Part shown: positions 45,568 to 53,230 of the stretch, in pieces | Layout: each line of letters begins with the position of its first letter | Position numbering within the stretch: the first letter of the stretch is position 1 | From: Curtobacterium sp. MCBD17_013 | GTDB taxonomy: Bacteria > Actinomycetota > Actinomycetes > Actinomycetales > Microbacteriaceae | DNA: 64,000 nucleotides | Reading direction: 5' to 3' | NCBI RefSeq assembly: GCF_003234565.1 | Contig: NZ_QKTU01000002.1 | Coordinates: 372,001 to 436,000, forward strand | Notes under the pieces: generated by a model | What the model was told of the DNA's origin: nothing | What the model saw: the letters and a program-made list of their open reading frames with translations, nothing else | Databases searched by the model: none | Translations under genes and position numbers: made by a program

Positions 45568-45576
45568 GAGGTCATG

Positions 45577-46755
45577 TCAGAATCGCGCCTGCCCGGTGAC
45601 GACCGCGCGGCCGACCACGAGCTTCTGGATCTCGTTCGTGCCCTCCTCGAAGCGCTGCGCACGGGCGTCTCGGTACACGCGCTCGATCGTGTTGCGCTTC
45701 CAGTAGCCGGATCCGCCGTGCACCTGCAGGGCCTTGTCGGTGACCCGCGCGAGCATGTCCACGGCGACCATCTTCGACGCGCTCGAGAGCGTTCCCGCGT
45801 CGGGGCGGCCCTCCTCGTAGGCGCGGGCGGCCTCGTACACCAGGGCCCGCGCGGCCGCGATGTCCGCGTAGTTCTCGGCGAGGTAGAACTGGATCGCCTG
45901 TCGGCTGCTCAGCTTCTTGCCGAAGGTCTCGCGGGTGTTCGCGTACTCGACGGCCAGTTCGTTCGCACGCTCGGCCAGACCGACGGCGCTCATCGCGACC
46001 GACACGCGGCTCGGCAGGAGGAACCCGCCGAGCGCGACCTCGAGCCCCTGGCCCTCCTCGCCGAGGCGCGCGGACACCGGCACCGGGACGTCGTGGAACT
46101 TGAGGATGGCGTGGTCGGTGCCCCGGATGCCCATGGTGTCCGAGTCGTCGATCACCTCGGCGCCCGGCAGACCCGAGTTCGGCATGAGGAACGCGACCGT
46201 GCCCTCCTGGCCCGTCGACCCCTCGAGCCGCGCCGCCAGCAGCCAGTAGTCGCACTTCACGCCGAACGTGATGAGGTGCTTCTCGCCGTTCATGACGTAG
46301 GTGTCGCCCTCGCGCCGGACGGTCGTGCGGATGTCCGCACCGGTACCCGCGGTCGCCTCGGTCAGCGTGAACGCCACGAGCGTGTCACCGGCGATCGACG
46401 GCTTGACGACCTCTTCGAGCTGCTCCGGAGTCGCGTACGGCGCCATGGCGCGCCACGTGCCGTTGATGACGTGCACGAGCATGCGGATCGAGCCGTGGGA
46501 GCGCGAGATGATCTCCATGATCTCGAGGTAGCGCGGGAACGGGATCCCACGACCGCCGAGCTCGACGGGCGCCGCCAGGCCCAGCCACCCACGCTCGCGC
46601 AGGTCCACGAGGACCTGCGGGGGGACCTGCCCGGTGCGCTCGATCTCGTTCGCGTAGTCCTCGCCGGGGCCGCGCACCCACGCGTCCACCTCGGCCTTGA
46701 GCTGCTGGAACGCGTCCTCGTCGAACGGGGCCACGGTCTCGGTCACCTGCGTCAT
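45577..46755 (-). CDS. Acyl-CoA dehydrogenase
   Basis: A 392-residue FAD enzyme that desaturates an acyl-CoA. The family segments are EATAGTGADIRTT, FGVKCDYWLLAARL, QAIQFYLAENYADIAAAR, GGSGYWKRNTIERVYRD, and the catalytic Glu in FEEGTNEIQK near residue 376. The ATG overlaps the stop of the fused EPSPS-ligase gene by 4 nt (ATGA), so the two are translationally coupled. In cyclohexanecarboxyl-CoA clusters an acyl-CoA dehydrogenase homolog takes part in ring dehydration or oxidation steps. Its exact substrate cannot be read here. Confidence 0.9.
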   Translation of the reverse strand: MTQVTETVAPFDEDAFQQLKAEVDAWVRGPGEDYANEIERTGQVPPQVLVDLRERGWLGLAAPVELGGRGIPFPRYLEIMEIISRSHGSIRMLVHVINGTWRAMAPYATPEQLEEVVKPSIAGDTLVAFTLTEATAGTGADIRTTVRREGDTYVMNGEKHLITFGVKCDYWLLAARLEGSTGQEGTVAFLMPNSGLPGAEVIDDSDTMGIRGTDHAILKFHDVPVPVSARLGEEGQGLEVALGGFLLPSRVSVAMSAVGLAERANELAVEYANTRETFGKKLSSRQAIQFYLAENYADIAAARALVYEAARAYEEGRPDAGTLSSASKMVAVDMLARVTDKALQVHGGSGYWKRNTIERVYRDARAQRFEEGTNEIQKLVVGRAVVTGQARF

Positions 46756-49700
46756 GAGTTCTCCTTCTGGGCGACGAGCGCCGCGGCCTGCTCGCGCAGG
46801 ACGTTCTTCTGGACCTTGCCCACCGCGTTCCGCGGCAGTTCGTCGATGTACTCGAGCCGCTCCGGCCAGTAGTACTTCGACACGTTGGCGTGCTCGAGGT
46901 ACTGCTGCATCGCACCGAAGTCGAGGGTCTCGTCGTCACGCGACGACACCACGAACGCGCAGGCACGTTCCCCGAGTCGCTCGTCGGGCATCGCGACGAT
47001 CGCGACGTCCGTGACGAGGGGGTGCTGGTACAACAGGTTCTCGATCTCGACCACGGGGATCTTCTCACCGCCGCGGTTGATGACGTCCTTCACCCGGCCG
47101 GTGATGCTGAGGAACCCCTTGTCGTCGATCCGCGCGAGATCGCCGGTGCGGTACCACCCGTCCGGGGTGAACACGTCGTCGGTGAGGTCGGGGCGGTCGA
47201 GGTACCCGTCGAACATCGTCGGCGAGTGCAGCTCGAAGTTGCCCTCGCTCCCCACCGGGAGCTCGGCGCCCTCGTCGTCGACGATGCGCAGGCGGATGCC
47301 CGGCAACGCGCGCCCGTCGTGCCCGTATGCGTCCGCCGGGTCGTCGCTCGGGCTCGAGAGCGCGCCGAGGCAGGTCTCGCTCGTGCCGAAGGCGCCGAGG
47401 ATCGCGCTCCCGAGCACCGTCGCGGCGCGCTGCGCGAGCGCGCGTGGGACCGCGGCGCCCGTGGGCACGAAGATCCGCAACGACGCGGGCTGCTCGGCCC
47501 CGGCCTCGACGAGGTCGACGAGGTCGGTCAGGAACGGCGTCGCGCACTGCACGAACGTCGCCCCGGCCGCCCCGAACGCCTGGTCGAGCGCCACGCGGCC
47601 GTCCCAGACGGGCTGGATCACCTGCGCGACGCCGAGGCGGAACGCCAGGAGCATGCCGTAGAGGAACCCGGTCTGGTGTGCCAGCGGCGACGGGATGTAG
47701 ATGCGGTCCTGGGCACCGAGGCCGGTCTGCGCGACGTGCATCGCGGTGGCCAGGCCCAGCGTCCGGTGCGGGTGCTGGACGCCCTTCGGCTCCCCCGTCG
47801 TCCCGGAGGTGAACAGCAGCTGGCAGATGTCGTCCGGACCGGGCGACATCGAGCGGATCTGCGCGGTGTCCGGTTGGACCGACTCGAGCGCGGTGTCGTA
47901 GTACCGCCAGTTCCACTCGGAGGCGTCGACGCGGTCCATGGCGTCAGCGGGCATCGGCGGCAGGTTCGTCGGGGTGTCCTGGTGCCCGCGGGCCTCCGAC
48001 CGCAGGACCACGACGTGCTCGACCGCGAGCCGACGGTTCTGCGCAGCGGCCTCGTCCACCACGTCGAGCAGCTCGATCGCGGGCCGGCGCTTGCGGAACA
48101 CGTTCGGCAGGAACACGACGCGGGCACGCGACCGCGCGAGCGTCATGGTGGTCTCACGCGGTCCGAACACCGGCATGATCGGGGTCGCGACGGCGCCGAT
48201 CTGGACCGCGCCGAGCGTGATGGCGACGAACTCCCGCCAGTTCGGCAGCTGCATCGCGACCGACTCGCCCTTGCGCACGCCGAGCTCGAGCAGGAGCGCG
48301 GACACCTGGTCCGCCTCGTCCTGGAGCTGCTTCCACGTGGTCGTGACCGCGGCCGGTCCGCCGACCTCGATCACCGCGGCTCCGTCGGGGTCCGACTCGG
48401 CGAGTGCCCGGACGCGCTCGCTGAGCACGAGCGGCTCGGCGTCGATCCCCGCCGGGACCGCGGTCTCCTCGGCGGCGACGGCGCCGAGGTCCTCGGCGGC
48501 GTCCTCGGGGTCGAAGCCCTCGGCGGAGTCGGCCGCGGCGAGCGCCGCGGTGGCATCCCCGACCTCCATGTCGAGCCCGACCGAGTTCATCGCCTCGAGG
48601 AACGTCGGGTAGGAGATGCGGTACGCCCTCGGGTAGGTGAGCGCGGACACGCCGTCGGCCTTCGACGCCGCGACGGCGAGCGACATGAGCACGCGGTGGT
48701 CGTTGAACGACGACATCGGCGATCCGGTGAGCTGCTGCACCCCCGTGACGCGGAGCTCGTCCGCGCCCTGCTCCGCGCGGCCCCCCATCCGGTTCAGCTG
48801 CAGCATGGCGGCGACGCGATCGGACTCCTTGAGACGGATGTGCGCGACGTTCCACAGGCGGCTCGTGCCCTCGGCGAAGGTCGCCATGGTGGACAGGACG
48901 GGCAGGAGGTCCGGGATCGGTTGGCAGTCGATGTCGAGTGGCCGGAGCGGCGAGCCGTCGTGCGTGATGCGCACGAACCCGGTCTCCTCGTCGATGCGCA
49001 TCGGGACGCCCATCGCGGTGGCGAGGTCGAGGAACTCGCTCTCGGGGTGGTCGGTGTCGGCGGTCCGGAACGAGGTCATCCCACGCAGGAGCACGTCCGA
49101 TTCGCGGATGCCCGCGGCGGCGATCCCGAATGCGGCCGAGCCGATGTCCGGCGGGATGACGTAGTCGTGCGGCGTCGCGCGCTGGTTCGCCGGCACGCGG
49201 TACTCGAGCCAGTCGTCCGAGACCTCGACGGTCAGTCCGAACTGGCGCATCATCGCGACCGTCAGCTCGACGTAGGGCTGCTCGTTGAGGCGGCCGCCCG
49301 TGATGTGGATGCGGGTCTCCTGCTCGGCGAACGGGGCGACCAGGAGCAGTCCGGAGACCCACTGCGACAGGGTGCCGGCGATCGAGACGTCGCCACCGCG
49401 CGGCCGTCGGGGCTGCACGGTGATGGGCGGGCAGTCGTTCGTCGCCTCGAGTTCGACGCCCATCTGCGTGAGCGAGGTCAGGAGCGCCTTGATCGGGCGC
49501 CGCTGGAAGTACTTCATGCCCGTGAGCGTCATCGGGCGGTCGGCGAGTGCGGCCAGGCCCGTCATGAAGTAGAGGGTGGTCCCGGACGAGCCCATGTTGA
49601 GCAGACCGTCGGCGCCGCGGGAGCCGTGGTCGACGACGTCGGTGGCGACGTAGCGACCGCCGAGCCCCGTCACGAGGTAGTCGTTGCCCCGTCGCACGAT

Positions 49701-49889
49701 GTCGACACCGAGCGCCCGCAGCGTCCCGACCGTCCACTCGACCTGCCGTGTCGTGCTGATGCCCGACACGACGCTGGTGCCCTCCGCCAGTGATGCGAGG
49801 ACCAGCGCTCGATGCGCGTGGTACTTGGACACGGGGATGTCGAGTTCCCCGACGAGGGGTGCGGATGTCCCGCGGACGACCAGCTGCAT
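46752..49889 (-). CDS. Fused EPSP-synthase-like domain and acyl-CoA ligase, proposed shikimate-processing enzyme
   Basis: A 1045-residue protein from ATG 49889 (GAGG site 7 nt upstream). Residues 1-440 form an EPSP-synthase fold: SKYHAHRA (Lys22, Arg27), GSSGTTLYF, RRPIKALL, PDLLPVLS, LKESDR and FNDHRVLM. Compared with E. coli AroA, several substrate residues differ: Ser23 to Tyr, Asn94 to Ser, Arg100 to Tyr, Lys411 to Ile. Residues 441-480 are an acidic Ala-rich linker. Residues 480-1045 form an AMP-forming acyl-CoA ligase, with TSGTTGEPKGV near 690, GWYRTGDLA and the C-terminal catalytic Lys in NAVGKVQK. EPSPS-like and CoA-ligase activities are separate genes in Streptomyces cyclohexanecarboxyl-CoA clusters; here they are one polypeptide. 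True aroA is not in the window. Confidence 0.9.
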   Translation of the reverse strand: MQLVVRGTSAPLVGELDIPVSKYHAHRALVLASLAEGTSVVSGISTTRQVEWTVGTLRALGVDIVRRGNDYLVTGLGGRYVATDVVDHGSRGADGLLNMGSSGTTLYFMTGLAALADRPMTLTGMKYFQRRPIKALLTSLTQMGVELEATNDCPPITVQPRRPRGGDVSIAGTLSQWVSGLLLVAPFAEQETRIHITGGRLNEQPYVELTVAMMRQFGLTVEVSDDWLEYRVPANQRATPHDYVIPPDIGSAAFGIAAAGIRESDVLLRGMTSFRTADTDHPESEFLDLATAMGVPMRIDEETGFVRITHDGSPLRPLDIDCQPIPDLLPVLSTMATFAEGTSRLWNVAHIRLKESDRVAAMLQLNRMGGRAEQGADELRVTGVQQLTGSPMSSFNDHRVLMSLAVAASKADGVSALTYPRAYRISYPTFLEAMNSVGLDMEVGDATAALAAADSAEGFDPEDAAEDLGAVAAEETAVPAGIDAEPLVLSERVRALAESDPDGAAVIEVGGPAAVTTTWKQLQDEADQVSALLLELGVRKGESVAMQLPNWREFVAITLGAVQIGAVATPIMPVFGPRETTMTLARSRARVVFLPNVFRKRRPAIELLDVVDEAAAQNRRLAVEHVVVLRSEARGHQDTPTNLPPMPADAMDRVDASEWNWRYYDTALESVQPDTAQIRSMSPGPDDICQLLFTSGTTGEPKGVQHPHRTLGLATAMHVAQTGLGAQDRIYIPSPLAHQTGFLYGMLLAFRLGVAQVIQPVWDGRVALDQAFGAAGATFVQCATPFLTDLVDLVEAGAEQPASLRIFVPTGAAVPRALAQRAATVLGSAILGAFGTSETCLGALSSPSDDPADAYGHDGRALPGIRLRIVDDEGAELPVGSEGNFELHSPTMFDGYLDRPDLTDDVFTPDGWYRTGDLARIDDKGFLSITGRVKDVINRGGEKIPVVEIENLLYQHPLVTDVAIVAMPDERLGERACAFVVSSRDDETLDFGAMQQYLEHANVSKYYWPERLEYIDELPRNAVGKVQKNVLREQAAALVAQKENS

Positions 49890-49919
49890 GCGTACCTCAT
49901 TCCGTGGCGGAGCGGATCC

Positions 49920-49925
49920 ACCGTA
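49920..49925 (-). promoter_or_regulatory. -10 box of the fused EPSPS-ligase operon
   Basis: TACGGT on the minus strand, with TTCGAC 17 nt upstream (49943-49948). It would give a leader of about 24 nt. An imperfect dyad at 49981-49997 lies further upstream in this divergent region. Confidence 0.5.
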
Positions 49926-50114
49926 GTCCTCGCTGAGCGCGGGTCGAAACCGCCGGGGGAACGACGCGCGGGAGCCGTTGTTGTGCGTGTCCGACAATGC
50001 ACGAGGCAGGATGGGACCCGATCCGACAAACCGGCGCCCGACCCCGGGCGCGTGTCCCGAGCCGGCGACGGAGCCGTGGCCCCGGGCGCACCGACCGCCT
50101 CCGAAAGGCCGCGC

Positions 50115-51254
50115 ATGGACATCGCGTTCACGTCGTCACGACCGTCCACGATCGGGATCGAGTGGGAGCTGCCGCTCGTCGATCGCACCACCGGCGACCT
50201 CACGCCGCGGGCGCCCGACGTGCTCCTCGCGGTGCGGGAGCGGTTCGGACACGACCGGGTCACGAACGAGCTCCTGACGAACACCGTCGAGGTCGTCTCG
50301 GGCGTCCACGACACCGTCCGCGACGCGGTCCGCGACCTGGCCGGCATCGTGAGCGCGGTGCGCACGGCCGCTGACGTGCTCGACACGGACGTGATGTGCT
50401 CGGGCACGCACCCCTTCGCGCAGTGGGACCAGCAGGAGGTCACGCCCGACAGTGAGCGGTACACGACCCTCATCGACCGCACACGCTGGTGGGGTCGCCA
50501 GATGCTCATCTGGGGCGTGCACGTCCACGTCGGCATCGACGACCGCGAGAAGGCCCTGCCGATCCTCAACGCGATGCTCGCGTCCGTGCCACACCTCCAG
50601 GCGCTGACGGCGTCCAGTCCCTACTGGGCCGGCGTCGACACCGGCTACGCCTCGAACCGGGCGCTCATGTTCCAGCAGCTGCCGACGGCGGGACTCCCCC
50701 CGCAGTTCGGTGCGTGGGCGGACTACGAGGAGATGGTGGACGACATGGTGCGCACCGGTGTCGTGGACGACCACACCGAGTTGCGCTGGGACCTCCGACC
50801 GTCGCCGAAGTGGGGGACGCTCGAGAACCGCGTCTCGGACGGCATCAGCACGGCGCACGAACTCGCCGCGGTCGCCGCGCTCGTGCAGTGCCTGGTGACC
50901 GAGGCGTCCGATCGGTTGGACGCCGGGGAGACCCTCCCCACCATGCAGCCCTGGTTCGTGCGCGAGAACAAGTGGCGTGCGGCTCGGTACGGGATGGAGG
51001 CGGAGATCATCGTGGACGCCGCCGGTGACGAGCGCCTCGTGTCCGACGACGTCCGCGACCTCGTCGTACGACTCGAGCCCGTCGCCGAGCGCCTGGGGTG
51101 CCTCGAGGAGCTCCACGGGCTCGACCGCGTCCTCGAGGAGGGCGCGTCCTACCAGCGGCAGCTCCGCGTCGCGGCAGAGCACGAGGACGACATGCGGGCC
51201 GTCGTCCGGTCCCTGGTCACCGAGCTCGGGGAGAGCATCGACGCGGTGCTGTGA
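50115..51254 (+). CDS. Glutamate-cysteine-ligase-like carboxylate-amine ligase (GCS2/YbdK family)
   Basis: A 379-residue ATP-dependent ligase of the GCS2 type, related to YbdK. The N-terminus GIEWELPLVD has the EWE metal-binding pattern, and the GVHVHVGIDD segment is typical of the family. The ATG at 50115 follows AAAGGCC. The gene is divergent from the EPSPS-ligase fusion and convergent with ffh. Whether it makes gamma-glutamylcysteine or another amide is unclear; a role in mycothiol-like thiols is not implied by context. Confidence 0.9.
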   Translation: MDIAFTSSRPSTIGIEWELPLVDRTTGDLTPRAPDVLLAVRERFGHDRVTNELLTNTVEVVSGVHDTVRDAVRDLAGIVSAVRTAADVLDTDVMCSGTHPFAQWDQQEVTPDSERYTTLIDRTRWWGRQMLIWGVHVHVGIDDREKALPILNAMLASVPHLQALTASSPYWAGVDTGYASNRALMFQQLPTAGLPPQFGAWADYEEMVDDMVRTGVVDDHTELRWDLRPSPKWGTLENRVSDGISTAHELAAVAALVQCLVTEASDRLDAGETLPTMQPWFVRENKWRAARYGMEAEIIVDAAGDERLVSDDVRDLVVRLEPVAERLGCLEELHGLDRVLEEGASYQRQLRVAAEHEDDMRAVVRSLVTELGESIDAVL

Positions 51255-51266
51255 CCGGGCGACCGA

Positions 51267-51302
51267 CGGGACGGACGGGAGGCGCACCGCACGTCCGTCC
51301 CG
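51267..51302. terminator. Terminator between the GCS2 gene and ffh
   Basis: A perfect 11-bp stem with a 14-nt loop, lying 12 nt past the GCS2 stop and 3 nt before the ffh stop. It probably serves both convergent genes. Confidence 0.7.
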
Positions 51303-51305
51303 CCG

Positions 51306-52862
51306 CTACCGGTTCAGGAACTTGCCGAGCGCGGCCATCTCCTCTTCGGTGGGCGCCTTCGGGTTCTTCGCACCGCCGAGCCCGAAGCCACCGCCGGTCG
51401 GCGCCGTCGGCGCCTGCGGTCCGGACGCGATGGCCGCGTTCTGCGCAGCGCGCTTGGCCGGGTTGCCCGCCTTGGACCCCTTCTTCTTCGGCTGCTGCCG
51501 CTTGCCCGCGTAGGACGCACCGGGAACCGGGCCCATGCCGGGCACCTGGGGGACCCCGCCCTTGGCGACCGTCTTCATCATCTTCGCGGCCTGCTCGAAC
51601 CGGTTCACGAGCTGGTTGACCTCGGTGACGGTCGACCCGGCACCGCGCGCGATCCGCAGGCGACGGGACCCGTTGAGGATCTTCGGCAGCGCACGCTCCT
51701 GCGGCGTCATCGACTGGATGATCGCCTCGGTCCGGACGATCTCGCGCTCGTCGAAGGAGTCGAGGGCCTCGCGCATGCCCTTCGCGCCGGGCAGCATGCC
51801 GAGCATGCTCTTGATCGACCCCGCCTTGCGGAGTTGCTGCATCTGCTTGAGGAAGTCGTCGAGCGTGAACGAGTCGGTCGCGATCTTCTCGGCGACCTTG
51901 CGGGCTTCGTCCTCGTCGAAGGCCTGCTGCGCCTGCTCGATCAGCGACAGGACGTCACCGAGGTCGAGGATGCGGCTGGCCATGCGGTCGGGGTGGAACG
52001 GCTCGAAGTCGTCGAGGTTCTCGCCCGTGGACGCGAACATGATCGGTCGGCCCGTGATGCTGGCCACCGACAGCGCGGCACCACCGCGGGCGTCACCGTC
52101 GAGCTTGGACAACACGACGCCGGTGAAGTCGACGCCCTCTTGGAAGGCGCGCGCGGTCGCCACGGCGTCCTGACCGATCATCGCGTCGATGACGAACAGG
52201 ACCTCGTCCGGGTCGACGGCCTTGCGGATGTTCGCCGCCTGCTTCATGAGCTCGGCGTCGACGCCGAGCCGCCCGGCGGTGTCGACGATGACGGTGTCGA
52301 ACTGCCGGTCCACCGCGACCTTCATCGCGTTCTTGGCGACCTTGACCGGGTCCCCGACGCCGTTGCCCGGTTCCGGCGCGTAGACCTCGACGCCGGCCTG
52401 CTCGCCGACCACCTGGAGCTGCGTGACCGCGTTCGGCCGCTGCAGGTCCGCGGCGACGAGCATCGGGGTGTGGCCGTCCTTCTTGAGCCACTTGCCGAGC
52501 TTGCCGGCGAGCGTCGTCTTGCCCGCGCCCTGGAGGCCCGCGAGCATGATGACCGTCGGCGGGCGCTTCGCGAACTCGAGGCGGCGCTGCTGGCCGCCGA
52601 GGATCCCGACGAGTTCCTCGTTGACGATCTGGACGACCTGCTGGGCCGGGTTCAGCGCCTTGTTGACCTCGTCCGACAAGGCGCGTTCGCGGACCGACGC
52701 CGTGAACGACTTGACGACCTCGAGCGCCACGTCGGCGTCGAGCAGGGCGCGCCGGATCTCACGGACGGTGCCGTCGACGTCGGACGGGGTGAGTCGACCC
52801 TTGGACCGCAGGTTGCGGAAGGTCTCGGTGAGCCGATCGGAGAGTGTGCCGAATTGCGCCAT
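51306..52862 (-). CDS. ffh: Signal recognition particle protein Ffh
   Basis: GTPase of the SRP that binds signal sequences and 4.5S RNA. The 518 residues have the N domain, the G domain with GLQGAGKTTLAGKLG, DTAGRLG and KLDGDARGGA, and an M domain with several Met-rich stretches and the SGSRRLRIARGAG RNA-binding motif. A disordered Gly/Pro/Lys tail of about 80 residues ends the protein. The ATG at 52862 lies 9 nt after a TAGAAT box, so the message is nearly leaderless. The partner ftsY is 2.6 kb upstream on the same strand. Confidence 0.97.
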   Translation of the reverse strand: MAQFGTLSDRLTETFRNLRSKGRLTPSDVDGTVREIRRALLDADVALEVVKSFTASVRERALSDEVNKALNPAQQVVQIVNEELVGILGGQQRRLEFAKRPPTVIMLAGLQGAGKTTLAGKLGKWLKKDGHTPMLVAADLQRPNAVTQLQVVGEQAGVEVYAPEPGNGVGDPVKVAKNAMKVAVDRQFDTVIVDTAGRLGVDAELMKQAANIRKAVDPDEVLFVIDAMIGQDAVATARAFQEGVDFTGVVLSKLDGDARGGAALSVASITGRPIMFASTGENLDDFEPFHPDRMASRILDLGDVLSLIEQAQQAFDEDEARKVAEKIATDSFTLDDFLKQMQQLRKAGSIKSMLGMLPGAKGMREALDSFDEREIVRTEAIIQSMTPQERALPKILNGSRRLRIARGAGSTVTEVNQLVNRFEQAAKMMKTVAKGGVPQVPGMGPVPGASYAGKRQQPKKKGSKAGNPAKRAAQNAAIASGPQAPTAPTGGGFGLGGAKNPKAPTEEEMAALGKFLNR

Positions 52863-52871
52863 GGTCCCGCG

Positions 52872-52877
52872 ATTCTA
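52872..52877 (-). promoter_or_regulatory. -10 box of ffh
   Basis: TAGAAT on the minus strand, 9 nt before the ATG at 52862, consistent with a nearly leaderless message. Confidence 0.55.
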
Positions 52878-52935
52878 CGCGCCGGACCCGTGCCGTGCCT
52901 CCCGGCCCGCCCACCGCGGGCGCGCGCGCCGGTCC

Positions 52936-53097
52936 TCAGGCGCGACGACCGGTGACGAGGCGCACCAACCACCCGATCACCGCGATCACGAGCACGACGA
53001 TCCCGATCCAGAGCAGGATGCGCAGGGCTGCGCCGAGCAGACCGACGACCAGCAGGACGATGCCGACGATGATCGCGATGGTGAGGAGCCAGCGCAT
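52936..53097 (-). CDS. 53-residue two-helix membrane protein
   Basis: A very hydrophobic protein of unknown function, mostly Ile, Leu, Val and Gly, with room for two helices and a basic end (LVTGRRA). A strong GGAGG site lies 6 nt before the ATG at 53097, which supports translation. It resembles the small hydrophobic proteins of the DUF6131/YtjA-like kind, but no family is certain. It is 73 nt upstream of ffh on the same strand and divergent from the molybdopterin gene. Confidence 0.7.
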   Translation of the reverse strand: MRWLLTIAIIVGIVLLVVGLLGAALRILLWIGIVVLVIAVIGWLVRLVTGRRA

Positions 53098-53230
53098 GAG
53101 AGCCTCCGGGTCGAGCCGACGGCCGGGCGACCGCCCGACCACCGTCGACGCTAGCCCCGCGGGCGCGAGCTGTCCGGGAGTAGAAGGGTTCGAGATCGCC
53201 GCGCAGGTGGTCGTGGACGAGGCGGTGCGC

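Noticed and set aside
46890..49793. A 967-codon open frame on the plus strand across the EPSPS-ligase fusion
   Set aside because: Its product is an Arg/Asp/His/Val-rich mixture without domains, as expected for the opposite strand of a high-GC gene. The minus frame has intact EPSPS and ligase motifs.
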